Positions 43,377-52,261 of a stretch of 64,000 nucleotides of DNA are shown here, piece by piece. The stretch comes from Stenotrophomonas sp. HITSZ_GD. Its GTDB lineage: Bacteria; Pseudomonadota; Gammaproteobacteria; Xanthomonadales; Xanthomonadaceae. The position numbers and the translations under genes are program-made. The stretch lies in NCBI RefSeq assembly GCF_029543105.1, contig NZ_JARQXB010000010.1, forward strand, positions 95,998-159,997. The letters are read 5' to 3'. The notes beneath the pieces are model-generated. The model made no database searches, was not told the origin of the DNA, and saw only the letters and a program-made list of their open reading frames with translations. Each line of letters starts with the position of its first letter. Within the stretch, counting starts at the first letter, position 1.

Positions 43377-45305
43377 TTACTTCGCCGCTTCCGCCTTGGT
43401 CAGCATGTCGGCCACCGACACCGTGGTGATCGGGTGGTAGCCCGGCTTGGCCTTGGCGAAGGCCTCCTTGGCGAAGGCCAGCCCTTCCGGCGTCTTCACC
43501 AGTTCGGCGTAGATCGGCAGGATCAGCTTGCGGCGGCCCACGCGCTCGATGAACTCACCGGCTGCCGGCCACGCTTCCTTGTAGCCGCTGCGGATCGCCA
43601 GCGGATACCAGCGCATGGCGATCTCGCCGTTGGCGGTGCCGGTGAAGTGGTACGTGTCGTCGAGCTGCTTGAGCTGCTCGGGCTTCAGCGTGTCGCCCAT
43701 GCCGGCCAGGAAGTGCGTCCACGCCTGGGTGTTCCAGTCCGAGGTCACCTGGTTGGTCGGCAGCTTGCCGCTGCCCAGCCAGGCGATGCGCGCGGTATCG
43801 ACGATGCTGAAGCTGCGCGAGCGCGCCTTCTGCGCGAACGCCGGGATGCCCGGCTGGTTCAGCCACGCATCCAGCTCGGCGGCGGTGACGGCGTTCGGGT
43901 TCTTGGTCAGCAGGTGCTTCTTGAGGTAATCGACGAACTGGTCGGTCGTCGCGCTCTGGAAGGCGTGGTCATCGAACCAGCCGCGCAGGAACGGGTCGAA
44001 GGTCTCGCGGCCGAAGCGCTGTTCCAGGAACTGCAGGAACCACGAGCCCTTGACGTAGGCCACCTGGCTCAGCGCATCGTCCGGATCGCGCTCGGTCAGC
44101 GGCGGCAGCGCCAGCGCCTGGTCGGCCGGGCTCATGTCCTTGATCTCGTTGAGCAGGTCGGTCTGGTCGATCTCGCGCTCTTCCTCGGCCAGCTCGGCGC
44201 CGTACAGCGCCTCGGTGATGCGGCCCTGCACGTAGGTGGTGAAGCCCTCGTTGAGCCAGATGTCCTTCCACGAGGCGTTGGTCACCAGGTTGCCCGACCA
44301 GCTGTGCGCCAGCTCATGGGCCACCAGCGAGACCAGCGACTTGTCGCCCACGATCACGGTCGGCGTGGCGAAGGTCAGGCGCGGGTTCTCCATGCCGCCG
44401 AACGGGAACGACGGCGGCAGCACCAGCATGTCGTAGCGGCCCCAGCGGTACGGGCCGTACAGGTGCTCGGCGGCGCCGATCATCTTCTCGGTGTCCTCGA
44501 ACTCCTTGGCGGCCTTGTCCACCATCGCCGGCTCGGCCCACACGCCCGAGCGCTCGGAGATCGGCTTGAACACCAGGTCGCCGGCGGCGATGGCGAGCAG
44601 GTAGGACGGGATCGGCTCGGGCATCTTGAAGCTGTAGTCGCCGTCGCGCGCCGCCTTCGGGTCGTTGTCGGCGCTCATCAGCACCATCACGTCCGGGCGC
44701 GAGGTCACGTGCGCGCTATAGGTGAAGCGCACGCTCGGGGTGTCCTGCAGCGGCACCCACGAACGCGCGTGGATGGCCTGCGACTGGCTGAACATGAAGG
44801 GCAACTGCTTGCCCTCGGTCATCGACGGCTCCAGCCACTGCAGCCCCGAGGCGGTCGGCGCGGTGTGGTAGTCGATGCGGATCTTCGCCGGCTGGTCCGG
44901 GGTCTGGATCGTCAGCTTGCTGCCGAAGGTCTTGTCATTGGCGGCCAGCTCGAACGGCAGCGCCGTCAGCGCGCCATCGGCCCCGACCGCCTGCACCTTC
45001 TCGATGGTCAGCTCGCGGGTGTCCAGCACCAGCTGCTTGGCGGCCTTGTCCTTCCACTCCAGCGTGTAGACCGCATTGCCGCCGATCTGCTTGGCGTCGA
45101 AATCGACCTTCAGGTCCAGCGCCAGGTCCTTGATGACGACCTTGTCCGGTTCTGCGTAGGAGCTTTCGTCATGGCTGCGGGCGGCGGGCTTCACGGCGGC
45201 GGTGGCGGGCTTGTCGGCGGGCGCCTGCGGCGCGGGGGTGGACTGGGGCGAGCAACCGGCGGCCAGGACCGCGGCCAGGGACAGGGTCAGGAGCGAGGAA
45301 CGCAT
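43377..45305 (-). CDS. M1-family zinc aminopeptidase lipoprotein (LTA4 hydrolase-like)
   Basis: A 642-aa metallo-aminopeptidase. The N-terminal lipobox LAAGC (Cys at about 18) predicts a membrane-anchored periplasmic enzyme. Residues 50-250 form the N-terminal beta domain. The exopeptidase motif GGMEN is at 303-307, and the zinc motif HELAHSW has His330, Glu331 and His334, with the third ligand Glu in WLNEGFTTY about 20 residues on. A helical C-terminal domain with the leukotriene-A4-hydrolase-like arrangement follows. It probably releases N-terminal residues from imported peptides. A strong terminator follows. Confidence 0.9.
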   Translation of the reverse strand: MRSSLLTLSLAAVLAAGCSPQSTPAPQAPADKPATAAVKPAARSHDESSYAEPDKVVIKDLALDLKVDFDAKQIGGNAVYTLEWKDKAAKQLVLDTRELTIEKVQAVGADGALTALPFELAANDKTFGSKLTIQTPDQPAKIRIDYHTAPTASGLQWLEPSMTEGKQLPFMFSQSQAIHARSWVPLQDTPSVRFTYSAHVTSRPDVMVLMSADNDPKAARDGDYSFKMPEPIPSYLLAIAAGDLVFKPISERSGVWAEPAMVDKAAKEFEDTEKMIGAAEHLYGPYRWGRYDMLVLPPSFPFGGMENPRLTFATPTVIVGDKSLVSLVAHELAHSWSGNLVTNASWKDIWLNEGFTTYVQGRITEALYGAELAEEEREIDQTDLLNEIKDMSPADQALALPPLTERDPDDALSQVAYVKGSWFLQFLEQRFGRETFDPFLRGWFDDHAFQSATTDQFVDYLKKHLLTKNPNAVTAAELDAWLNQPGIPAFAQKARSRSFSIVDTARIAWLGSGKLPTNQVTSDWNTQAWTHFLAGMGDTLKPEQLKQLDDTYHFTGTANGEIAMRWYPLAIRSGYKEAWPAAGEFIERVGRRKLILPIYAELVKTPEGLAFAKEAFAKAKPGYHPITTVSVADMLTKAEAAK

Positions 45306-45373
45306 GTACGAAAACCGGATCGGGGAAACCGCCGATTCTAGCGCCGCCGGGCCAGGCGCGGCGGCGCGGGTGT

Positions 45374-46270
45374 TCAGGCCGGCAGCGGCGCCTGCGTGTC
45401 CGGGTCCTCGAAGCCATCGCGCACCAGGCGCCGGCCCCCGGAGAACTTGGCCCGGTACATGGCCGCATCGGCGCGGCGGTACAGGCTCGCGGCGTCCTCG
45501 CCCGGCCGGTGGGCGGCGCTGCCCGCGCTGGCGTAGACCGGCGCCTGCTGCTCGTCGGGGGTCTCCAGCATCGACAGCCACTGGTTGAGCTTGAGGGTGG
45601 CCTCGTCCTCGGGCGCGTGCACGCCGATCAGGAACTCGTCGCCGCCCCAGCGGCCGATCCAGTCCTGCGGGCCCAGCCAACCGTAGGCGGTCTCCACCAG
45701 CCGCACCAGCACCGCGTCGCCGGCGGCGTGCCCGTGGCGGTCGTTGATCGGCTTGAGGTTGTCCATGTCGAGCACGAACAGGGTGAAGGGCCAGCCCTCG
45801 TGGCCGGCGGCGATCACCGAATTGCCCAGCGCCTGCTCGCAGCCGCGGCGATTGAGCGATTCGGTCAGCGGATCGAGCAGCGCATGCCGGCGGGCGTCGC
45901 GCAGGCCGGCATCGATGCCGCGCAGGCTGCGGTTGATGCCGCGCAGCAGGCGGCCGAGTTCGTCCTCGCCCTGCTCGGGCAGCAGCGGCAGGCGCTGTTC
46001 GGCGTAATAGACATCCAGCGCGTCGGCTGCCGCGCGTAGCGGGCCGAGCATGCGGAACATCACCGCCAGCGTGCCGGCGGTGCCCAGCAGCGTGGCGCAC
46101 AGCACCACGGCGAACACCGTCCAGCGTTCATGCGGATCGAGCTCGGCCAGCCCCACCAGCCACACGATCAGCAGCAGCAACGGGACATGGATGCCGACGA
46201 AGGCCACGGCCAGCAGCTTGGCGCTGAAGGAACGCGGGAACAGGCGCGACAGGAGACTTTGCAGGTGCAT
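45374..46270 (-). CDS. Diguanylate cyclase with two membrane helices
   Basis: Inner-membrane GGDEF protein of 298 aa. Helices lie at about 18-40 and 50-72 with almost no periplasmic loop, a HAMP-like linker at 73-125, then a GGDEF domain (130-285) with the intact active site RWGGDEF (209-213). It should make cyclic di-GMP from two GTP. The inhibitory RxxD site expected five residues before GGDEF reads GPQD (200-203), so the Arg is missing and product inhibition at that site is probably lost. The ATG at 46270 (MHLQSLL) is preferred. Confidence 0.88.
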   Translation of the reverse strand: MHLQSLLSRLFPRSFSAKLLAVAFVGIHVPLLLLIVWLVGLAELDPHERWTVFAVVLCATLLGTAGTLAVMFRMLGPLRAAADALDVYYAEQRLPLLPEQGEDELGRLLRGINRSLRGIDAGLRDARRHALLDPLTESLNRRGCEQALGNSVIAAGHEGWPFTLFVLDMDNLKPINDRHGHAAGDAVLVRLVETAYGWLGPQDWIGRWGGDEFLIGVHAPEDEATLKLNQWLSMLETPDEQQAPVYASAGSAAHRPGEDAASLYRRADAAMYRAKFSGGRRLVRDGFEDPDTQAPLPA

Positions 46271-46340
46271 GCGGTGCAACAGTGGGCAACTGGTCTCAGT
46301 TTCGCCCAAGCCGCGGCGCGGCCGCCCTGACGGGCGTCGC

Positions 46341-46366
46341 AAAAGCGGCCGGGGCCTGCGCCCCGG
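46341..46366 (-). terminator. Possible terminator after ubiE
   Basis: A 7-bp GC stem (46349-46355 with 46360-46366) with a 4-nt loop lies 10 nt past the ubiE stop, and on the minus strand is followed by GCCGC and TTTT. The stem is short, so strength is uncertain. Confidence 0.45.
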
Positions 46367-46375
46367 TGCGGACCT

Positions 46376-47137
46376 TCAGATCTTGTAACCGGAGTGGATC
46401 GCCACGATGCCGCCGGTCAGGTTCTTGTAGTGGCAGCGCGCGAAGCCGGCCTCGGTCATCATCGCCTTGAGCGCTTCCTGCGGCGGATGCTTGCGGATGC
46501 TTTCGGCCAGGTACTGGTAGCTGTCCGCATCGCGGGCGAACAGCTGGCCCAGCTTGGGCAGCACCTTGAAGGAGTGGAAGTCGTAGATCGGCTTGAACCA
46601 GTCCGCCGTGACTTCGGAGAACTCCAGCACGCGCGCCTGGCCGCCCACCTTCAGCACGCGGTACATCTCGCGCAGCGCGGCGTCCTTGTCGGTCACGTTG
46701 CGCAGGCCGAAGGCGATGGTCACCAGCTCGAAGCTCTGGTCCGGGAACGGCAGCGCCTCGGCATTGCACTGCACGTAATCCAGGCCGGCCACCAGGCCGC
46801 GGTCGGTCAGGCGGTCGCGGCCCACCGAGAGCATGCCGGCGTTGATGTCGCCCAGCACGATGGTGCCCTCCGCGCCGACGCGGTCGCGCAGCAGCGCGGC
46901 GATGTCGCCGGTGCCGCCGGCCAGGTCGAGCACGCGGTCGCCGGGCTTCACCTGCGCGGTGGCGGTGAAGTAGCGCTTCCACACCCGGTGGATGCCCAGG
47001 CTCATCAGGTCGTTCATCAGGTCGTAGCTGCGCGCGACCGAGGTGAAGACTTCGCCGACCAGCTTCTGCTTGTCCTTGGCAGCGACGTCGCGGAAGCCGA
47101 AGTGGGTGGTGCCGGTCTTGTAGGGGGATTCGCTCAT
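46376..47137 (-). CDS. ubiE: Ubiquinone/menaquinone C-methyltransferase UbiE
   Basis: SAM-dependent methyltransferase of 253 aa acting on the demethylated quinol in ubiquinone (and menaquinone) synthesis. THFGFRDVAAKDKQKLV, VFTSVARSYDLMNDLMSLG, VLDLAGGTGDIAALL (SAM loop) and FGLRNVTDKDAALREMYRVL are all diagnostic. The start MSESPYKTG at 47137 matches the usual N-terminus; the longer upstream frame is not credible. It is divergent from the EmrB-type gene across 86 bp. Confidence 0.96.
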   Translation of the reverse strand: MSESPYKTGTTHFGFRDVAAKDKQKLVGEVFTSVARSYDLMNDLMSLGIHRVWKRYFTATAQVKPGDRVLDLAGGTGDIAALLRDRVGAEGTIVLGDINAGMLSVGRDRLTDRGLVAGLDYVQCNAEALPFPDQSFELVTIAFGLRNVTDKDAALREMYRVLKVGGQARVLEFSEVTADWFKPIYDFHSFKVLPKLGQLFARDADSYQYLAESIRKHPPQEALKAMMTEAGFARCHYKNLTGGIVAIHSGYKI

Positions 47138-47223
47138 GCCCGCGATTATCGCACCGCCGACGCCGCCGTGACGTGCCCGTGCCACAATCGGCCGCAGTCC
47201 ATCCCGGGCCCGTGCGCCGATCC

Positions 47224-48876
47224 GTGAGCGACCAGTACGCCCCGCGCCAGTGGCAGCCGCACGAGCGCCCGACCCTGCCGGGATCGGCCTCCACGCCACT
47301 GCATTCCCTTCCGCGCCGGATCGCCTTCGCCCTCGTGGGCACCGTCGTCGCCCTGACCGGCGGCCTCAGCAACGCACTGGTCACCGCCAACCTGCCCTAC
47401 CTGCAGGGCACGCTGGGCGCCTATGCGGCGGAGATGGCGTGGCTGCCGGCGGCCTACGTGATGACCAACATGTCGGCCAACCTGGTGCTGGTGAAGTTCC
47501 GCCAGCAGTTCGGCCTGCGGCTGTTCACCGAAATCTTCCTGGCCCTGTACGCGCTGATCGCCTTCGCGCACCTGTTCGTGCACAGCCTGGGGTCGGCGAT
47601 CAGCGTGCGCGCCGCCCATGGCCTGGTGGGCGCGGCGCTGAGCTCGCTGGGCCTGTACTACATGATCCAGGCGTTCCCGGCCCGGCACCGGCTCAAGGCG
47701 GTGGTGACCGGCCTGGGCCTGACCCAGCTGGCGCTGCCGCTGGCGCGGGTGTTCTCCACCGAACTGTTGCAGTTCGGCGAATGGCGCGGCCTGTACCTGT
47801 TCGAACTGGGCCTGGCGCTGTTCGCGCTGGCCTGCGTGCTGATGCTCAAGCTGCCGCCGGGGGACCGCTACCGCGTGTTCGAGAAGCTCGACGCGGCCAC
47901 CTTCGTGCTGTTCGCCGGTGGCAGCGCCGGGCTGGCCGCGGTGCTGTCGCTGGGGCGCGTGCTGTGGTGGACCAGCACGCCATGGCTGGGCGTGGTGCTG
48001 GCGATATCGATCGTGATGTTGTGCGCGGCGGTGGCCATCGAGCACCACCGCCGCCATCCGATGCTCAACACGCGCTGGCTGGCGAGCGGGGACATCCTGC
48101 GCCTGGTGCTGGCGGTGCTGCTGATCCGCCTGGTGCTCTCCGAGCAGGCGACCGGCGCGGTGGGCTTCTTCCAGAACATCGGCCTGGACAACACGCAGAT
48201 GCACACGCTGTTCTGGCTGATGCTGCTCGGCGCGGCGTGCGGGGTGGCGGCCAGCGCGCTGCTGATCGATCCGCTGCACGTCACCGAGCATCTCATCGTG
48301 GCCGTGGCGGCCATCGCGGTCGGCTGCTTCCTGGATGCGCGCGCCACCAGCCTCACCCGGCCAGAGCAGATGTACGCCAGCCAGTTCCTGCTCGCCTTCG
48401 GCAGCACCTTCTTCGTCGCCCCGGCCATGGTGGCCGGCATCGGCCGGGTGATCACCCAGCCCGGCAACCTGATCAGCTTCGTGGTGATGTTCGGCATGGC
48501 GCAGAACATGGGCGGCCTGCTCGGCAGCGCGTTCCTGGGCACGCTGCAGGTGGTGCGCGAGAAGTTCCATGCCAGCCAGTTGATGGACCACCTCGTGCTG
48601 ACCGATCCGCAGGTGGCCGCGCGCCTGCAGGCCTATGCCTCGGCCTACGCGCGCGCGTTGCCCGACCCCGCCGCGCGGCAGGCGCAGGCCATGCGCACGC
48701 TCTCGGGCATCGTCACGCGCGAAGCCAACGTGCTGGCCTACAACGATGTCTTCGTGACTATCGGGCTGATCGCCATCGCCATCCTGCTGTGGTTCCTGAT
48801 GTTCCTGATGCGGCGCAACCGCCTGCGCCGCCAGGACGCCCTGCCCGCTTCCCTGCCCGCCAGCGCCCGCGCATGA
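47224..48876 (+). CDS. DHA2-type MFS exporter (EmrB-like)
   Basis: Inner-membrane multidrug-type exporter of 550 aa with about 14 hydrophobic segments. The first transmembrane region begins after about 33 residues (RIAFALVGTVVALTGGLSNA), ANLPYLQGTLGAYAAEMAWL resembles the EmrB motif after helix 1, and the basic tail ends RRNRLRRQDAL. Motif A is degenerate compared with EmrB. The GTG at 47224 (MSDQYAPR) is preferred; another GTG at 47173 would add 17 residues. Its stop overlaps the start of the HlyD-like gene (ATGA), the usual EmrB/EmrA pairing, here in the order B then A. Substrate unknown. Confidence 0.82.
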   Translation: MSDQYAPRQWQPHERPTLPGSASTPLHSLPRRIAFALVGTVVALTGGLSNALVTANLPYLQGTLGAYAAEMAWLPAAYVMTNMSANLVLVKFRQQFGLRLFTEIFLALYALIAFAHLFVHSLGSAISVRAAHGLVGAALSSLGLYYMIQAFPARHRLKAVVTGLGLTQLALPLARVFSTELLQFGEWRGLYLFELGLALFALACVLMLKLPPGDRYRVFEKLDAATFVLFAGGSAGLAAVLSLGRVLWWTSTPWLGVVLAISIVMLCAAVAIEHHRRHPMLNTRWLASGDILRLVLAVLLIRLVLSEQATGAVGFFQNIGLDNTQMHTLFWLMLLGAACGVAASALLIDPLHVTEHLIVAVAAIAVGCFLDARATSLTRPEQMYASQFLLAFGSTFFVAPAMVAGIGRVITQPGNLISFVVMFGMAQNMGGLLGSAFLGTLQVVREKFHASQLMDHLVLTDPQVAARLQAYASAYARALPDPAARQAQAMRTLSGIVTREANVLAYNDVFVTIGLIAIAILLWFLMFLMRRNRLRRQDALPASLPASARA

Positions 48877-50003
48877 GCACACCCGCACCGCCCGCCCCAC
48901 CCGCCGCTGCCCCGCCCGCCGACGCACGCGCCCTGTCCGCGCGCAGGCGCCGGCGCTACCTGAGCCTGGCCGGGTTCGCGCTGATCGCGCTGGCCGGCGT
49001 GCTGGTGGTGCTCTACGCGTGGCGGCTGTGGCCGTTCACCAGCGCGGTGCAGACCACCGAGAACGCGATGGTGCGGGGCCAGCTGACGATCATCTCCCCG
49101 CAGGTCAGCGGCTACGTCACCCAGGTGCCGGTGGTGGATTTCCAGCACGTGGACGCCGGCCAGCTGCTAGTGCGCATCGACGACCGCATCTACCACCAGC
49201 AGTTGGCCCAGGCGCAGTCGCAGTTGCAGAGCGCACAGGCCAACCTGGCCAACTGGGAACAGAGCAAGCGCAGCGCGGCGGCGGTGATCGCCGAGAACCG
49301 GGCCGGCGTGGCCTCCAGCGTGGCCCAGCGCGACCGGGCCAGCGCGGCCCTGCAACGCGCCGACCAGCTCGCGGGCCAACAGTTGCTCTCCACGCAGGAC
49401 CGCGACACCGCGTTCGCCGCCAACGCGCAGGCGCGCGCGGCCGTGCAGCAGTCGCAGGCGGCGCTGGAAGCGGCGCAGCAGAGCGCGCGCAGCGTGGAGG
49501 TCAACCGCGCCGCGCTGGAAGCGGCGGTCGCCAATGCGCGCGCGGCGGTGGAACTGGCGCAAATCAACTTCGACAACACCCGCATCCGCGCGCCCCGTGC
49601 CGGGCAACTCGGGCAGATCGGCGTGCGCCAGGGCGCCTACGTCACCAACGGCACGCAGCTGATGGCGCTGGTGCCCGACACGCTGTGGGTGATTGCCAAC
49701 TTCAAGGAAACCCAGATGGCCCACGTGCGCGTGGGCCAGCCGGCGACCTTCACCGTGGACGCGCTCGACAACGCGCGCCTGCGCGGCCACGTGCTGGAGA
49801 TTTCCCCGGCTGCCGGCTCGGAGTTCGCCATCCTGCCCGCGGACAACGCCACCGGCAATTTCGTCAAGATCGCCCAGCGCATTCCGGTGAAGATCGGCAT
49901 CGACGCTGGCCAGCCGCTGGCCGCGCGGCTGCGCCCGGGCATGTCGGTGGTGGTGGCGCTGGATACCGCCGCGCCGGGTAGTGCGACACCGGCGCCGCGC
50001 TGA
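48873..50003 (+). CDS. HlyD/EmrA-family periplasmic adaptor protein
   Basis: Membrane-fusion protein of 376 aa. An N-terminal transmembrane helix lies about 30-50, then a biotinyl-lipoyl-like segment (ISPQVSGYVTQVPVVDFQHV), a long coiled-coil hairpin (about 110-225, rich in Ala and Gln) and a beta-barrel with TRIRAPRAGQLGQIGVRQGA. It would bridge the EmrB-like exporter to an outer-membrane channel; no TolC gene is next to it. The ATG overlaps the exporter stop. Confidence 0.88.
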   Translation: MSTPAPPAPPAAAPPADARALSARRRRRYLSLAGFALIALAGVLVVLYAWRLWPFTSAVQTTENAMVRGQLTIISPQVSGYVTQVPVVDFQHVDAGQLLVRIDDRIYHQQLAQAQSQLQSAQANLANWEQSKRSAAAVIAENRAGVASSVAQRDRASAALQRADQLAGQQLLSTQDRDTAFAANAQARAAVQQSQAALEAAQQSARSVEVNRAALEAAVANARAAVELAQINFDNTRIRAPRAGQLGQIGVRQGAYVTNGTQLMALVPDTLWVIANFKETQMAHVRVGQPATFTVDALDNARLRGHVLEISPAAGSEFAILPADNATGNFVKIAQRIPVKIGIDAGQPLAARLRPGMSVVVALDTAAPGSATPAPR

Positions 50004-50054
50004 GCGGGTTGCCAGCGCCCCGGCCACTGGCCGAGACTGGCCCGCCCGCTCCGG

Positions 50055-50519
50055 ATGTCTTCCATGATCGCCACGCCCGATTACCGCGCCCTGCTCGACA
50101 CCGCCATCGCCGAGGCGCGGCAAGGCCTGGCCGAGGGCGGCATCCCGATCGGCGCGGCGCTCTACCACCGCGACGGGCAGTTGCTCGGCTGCGGCCACAA
50201 CCGCCGCGTGCAGGAAGGCGACCCCTCGGTGCACGGCGAAACCGATGCGTTCCGCAAGGCCGGCCGGCAACGCCGCTACCGCGACACCATCATGGTCACC
50301 ACGCTGGCGCCGTGCTGGTACTGCAGCGGGCTGGTGCGCCAGTTCAACATCGGCACGGTGGTGGTGGGCGAGTCGGTCACCTTCAAAGGCGGCATCGACT
50401 GGCTGCGCGAGAACGGCGTGGAGGTCATCGACCTGCACAGCCAGGAATGCATCGACCTGCTCGGCGGCTACATCGCCGCCCATCCGGACGTGTGGAACGA
50501 GGACATCGGCGAGGATTGA
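50055..50519 (+). CDS. Zinc-dependent nucleoside/cytosine deaminase, fungal FCY1-like
   Basis: A 154-aa cytidine-deaminase-fold enzyme. The zinc site is complete: His60 and the proton-shuttle Glu62 in VHGETDAF, Cys87 and Cys90 in APCWYC. VVVGESVTFKGGIDWLRENG and the C-terminal VWNEDIGED resemble yeast cytosine deaminase, which ends in WFEDIGE, more than bacterial tRNA or guanine deaminases. The likely reaction is cytosine (or a related base) to uracil plus ammonia, in the cytoplasm. No transporter is adjacent. ATG 50055; ATG 50064 is a possible alternative. Confidence 0.82.
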   Translation: MSSMIATPDYRALLDTAIAEARQGLAEGGIPIGAALYHRDGQLLGCGHNRRVQEGDPSVHGETDAFRKAGRQRRYRDTIMVTTLAPCWYCSGLVRQFNIGTVVVGESVTFKGGIDWLRENGVEVIDLHSQECIDLLGGYIAAHPDVWNEDIGED

Positions 50520-50648
50520 CGGCGTTGACGCCGCGCAACGCCGCGCGCGGACATACTGCCCTCCCACGACCGATCCCCGGGGCCGCATGACGCCACGTCG
50601 ATCCGCCGCCGATGCCTTCGCCCGTCCGCGCCCTGGGGAGCGCTGCGG

Positions 50649-51065
50649 ATGAGCGACGTGCAAGCGCTCACGCTGGAGGTCGTCAGCCTGGCCGGACCGA
50701 TCTGGTCGGGCGAGATCCGTGAAGTCGACCTGCCGGGCAGCGCCGGCCGCTTCGGCGTGCTGGCCCGCCACACGCCGCTGCTCACCACGCTGCGCGAAGG
50801 CATGCTGCGCGTGGCGCCGCTGCAGGGCGAGCCGATGGAGATCTACGTCTCCGGCGGCTTCGTCGAGGTGCAGCCGGACAAGGTGACCGTGATGGCCGAC
50901 CTGGCCGTGCGCGACGCCGACTGGGAGCATGCCCAGGCCGAGGCGGCCCGCGAGCGCGCCGCCGCCGGCATGGCACAGGCCTTCACCGACGAGGACTACA
51001 TGGCGCTGCACCTGGAGCTGATCCACCGCTATTCGCTGCAGCTGCGCGGCCGCCCGCCACGCTGA
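50649..51065 (+). CDS. ATP synthase epsilon-subunit-like protein, stand-alone gene
   Basis: A 138-aa protein with the F1 epsilon fold. The N-terminal beta sandwich (about 5-88) reads LTLEVVSLAGPIWSGEIREV and GRFGVLARHTPLL, then GGFVEVQPDKVTVMADLAVR. A C-terminal helical part (about 90-135) is Ala/Glu-rich. Normal xanthomonad AtpC lies at the end of the atp operon after atpD, but no other atp gene occurs in this window. It may be a second epsilon-like subunit or a relic of another ATPase operon. It starts 129 nt after the deaminase gene. Confidence 0.7.
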   Translation: MSDVQALTLEVVSLAGPIWSGEIREVDLPGSAGRFGVLARHTPLLTTLREGMLRVAPLQGEPMEIYVSGGFVEVQPDKVTVMADLAVRDADWEHAQAEAARERAAAGMAQAFTDEDYMALHLELIHRYSLQLRGRPPR

Positions 51066-51165
51066 AACGCCCGCGCCGCCTGGCTTTCATCATTCTTCAT
51101 CCGGCCATCAGGCACTTCAGGCGCCGGGCCGGCGCAATCGGGGCTCCTTTCCACCCGGAGTTCCC

Positions 51166-52260
51166 ATGCACCGCGTTTCCCGCCTCCTCGCCGCCACCGC
51201 GCTCGCCCTGGCCAGCGCGTCCACCCTGGCCGCATCGGCCGATGGCTGGCCGGCCACCGCGCCCGACCCCGCCATCGACCTGGACAAGCTGCGCACCCTG
51301 GAAGCCAAGGTCGCCGACGGCACCCTGAAGCAGATCACCAGCGTGATGGTGGTCCACGACGGCCGCCCCGTGTATGAGCACTATTTCGACGGCGATGCCG
51401 ATACCCTGCGCGACGTACGCTCGGCCACCAAGAGCGTGACCGCGCTGCTGGCCGGCATCGCGATCGACCGCGGCCTGCTGCCCGGCGTGGAGGCCCGGGT
51501 CTACGAACGCTTCCCGGAATTCGGCGCCCGCCATCCGGTGGACCCGCGCCTGGCCACGATGCGGCTGTCCGACCTGCTCACCATGAGCACGCTCTGGGAA
51601 TGCGACGACGAGAACCCGTTCTCCAGCGGCCACGAGGAACGCATGTACGTGACCGAGCGCTGGCTGGACTTCGCCCTCGCGCTCCCGGTGAAGGGCTTCG
51701 CGCCCTGGATGACCAAGCCGCAGGACAGCCCGTTCGGGCGCGCCTTCACCTACTGCACCGTCGACAGCTTCGTGGCCGGCGCGATGGTCGAGCGCGCCGC
51801 CGGGCAGCCGCTGGCCACATTCGCCGCGCAGGCGCTGGAGCGGCCGCTGGATATCGCCAGCAGCCACTGGAACGTCTCGCCCGAGGGCATCGGCATGGGC
51901 GGCGGCGGCACGCGCTACCGCACGCGCGACCTGGCCAAGTTCGGCCAGTTGGTGGTCGACCAGGGGCGCTGGCGCGGGCGGCAGGTGGTTTCCGCCGACT
52001 ACGTGCGCGCGATGACCACGCCGCAGGCGCAGGCCGCCGACGATGCCGAGTACGGCTACCAGTGGTGGCGCCTGCACTTCGACCTGGACGGGCAGGACGT
52101 GGCGGTGTGGGCGATGTCCGGCAACGGGGGCAACTACGTGTTCGTCTGGCCGCAGCGCCGGCTGGTGGCGGTGGTCACCACCAATGCCTACAACCGCGGC
52201 TTCGCCCATCCGCAGTCGCGTCAGCTGTTCCGCGACTACGTGCTGGGCGCGTTGCGCTGA
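51166..52260 (+). CDS. Exported serine hydrolase, beta-lactamase class C-like
   Basis: A 364-aa protein of the PF00144 fold, exported by a signal peptide (1-23, STLAA). The active-site SxxK is SATK at 86-89. The usual Tyr-x-Asn appears as TYCT, with Tyr kept and the Asn position changed to Thr. A glycine-rich stretch (GIGMGGGGTRYRTRDLAKFG) and WAMSGNGGNYVF near the C-terminus complete the fold. Relatives act as esterases, peptidases or beta-lactamases; the altered YxN argues against a true AmpC. Its stop is 1 nt from the stop of the convergent regulator gene. Confidence 0.85.
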   Translation: MHRVSRLLAATALALASASTLAASADGWPATAPDPAIDLDKLRTLEAKVADGTLKQITSVMVVHDGRPVYEHYFDGDADTLRDVRSATKSVTALLAGIAIDRGLLPGVEARVYERFPEFGARHPVDPRLATMRLSDLLTMSTLWECDDENPFSSGHEERMYVTERWLDFALALPVKGFAPWMTKPQDSPFGRAFTYCTVDSFVAGAMVERAAGQPLATFAAQALERPLDIASSHWNVSPEGIGMGGGGTRYRTRDLAKFGQLVVDQGRWRGRQVVSADYVRAMTTPQAQAADDAEYGYQWWRLHFDLDGQDVAVWAMSGNGGNYVFVWPQRRLVAVVTTNAYNRGFAHPQSRQLFRDYVLGALR

Positions 52261-52261
52261 G

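Noticed and set aside
50649..51065. The epsilon-like gene as the end of a normal atp operon
   Set aside because: The neighbours are a deaminase and a serine hydrolase; no atpA, atpG, atpD or other subunit gene is seen on either side.
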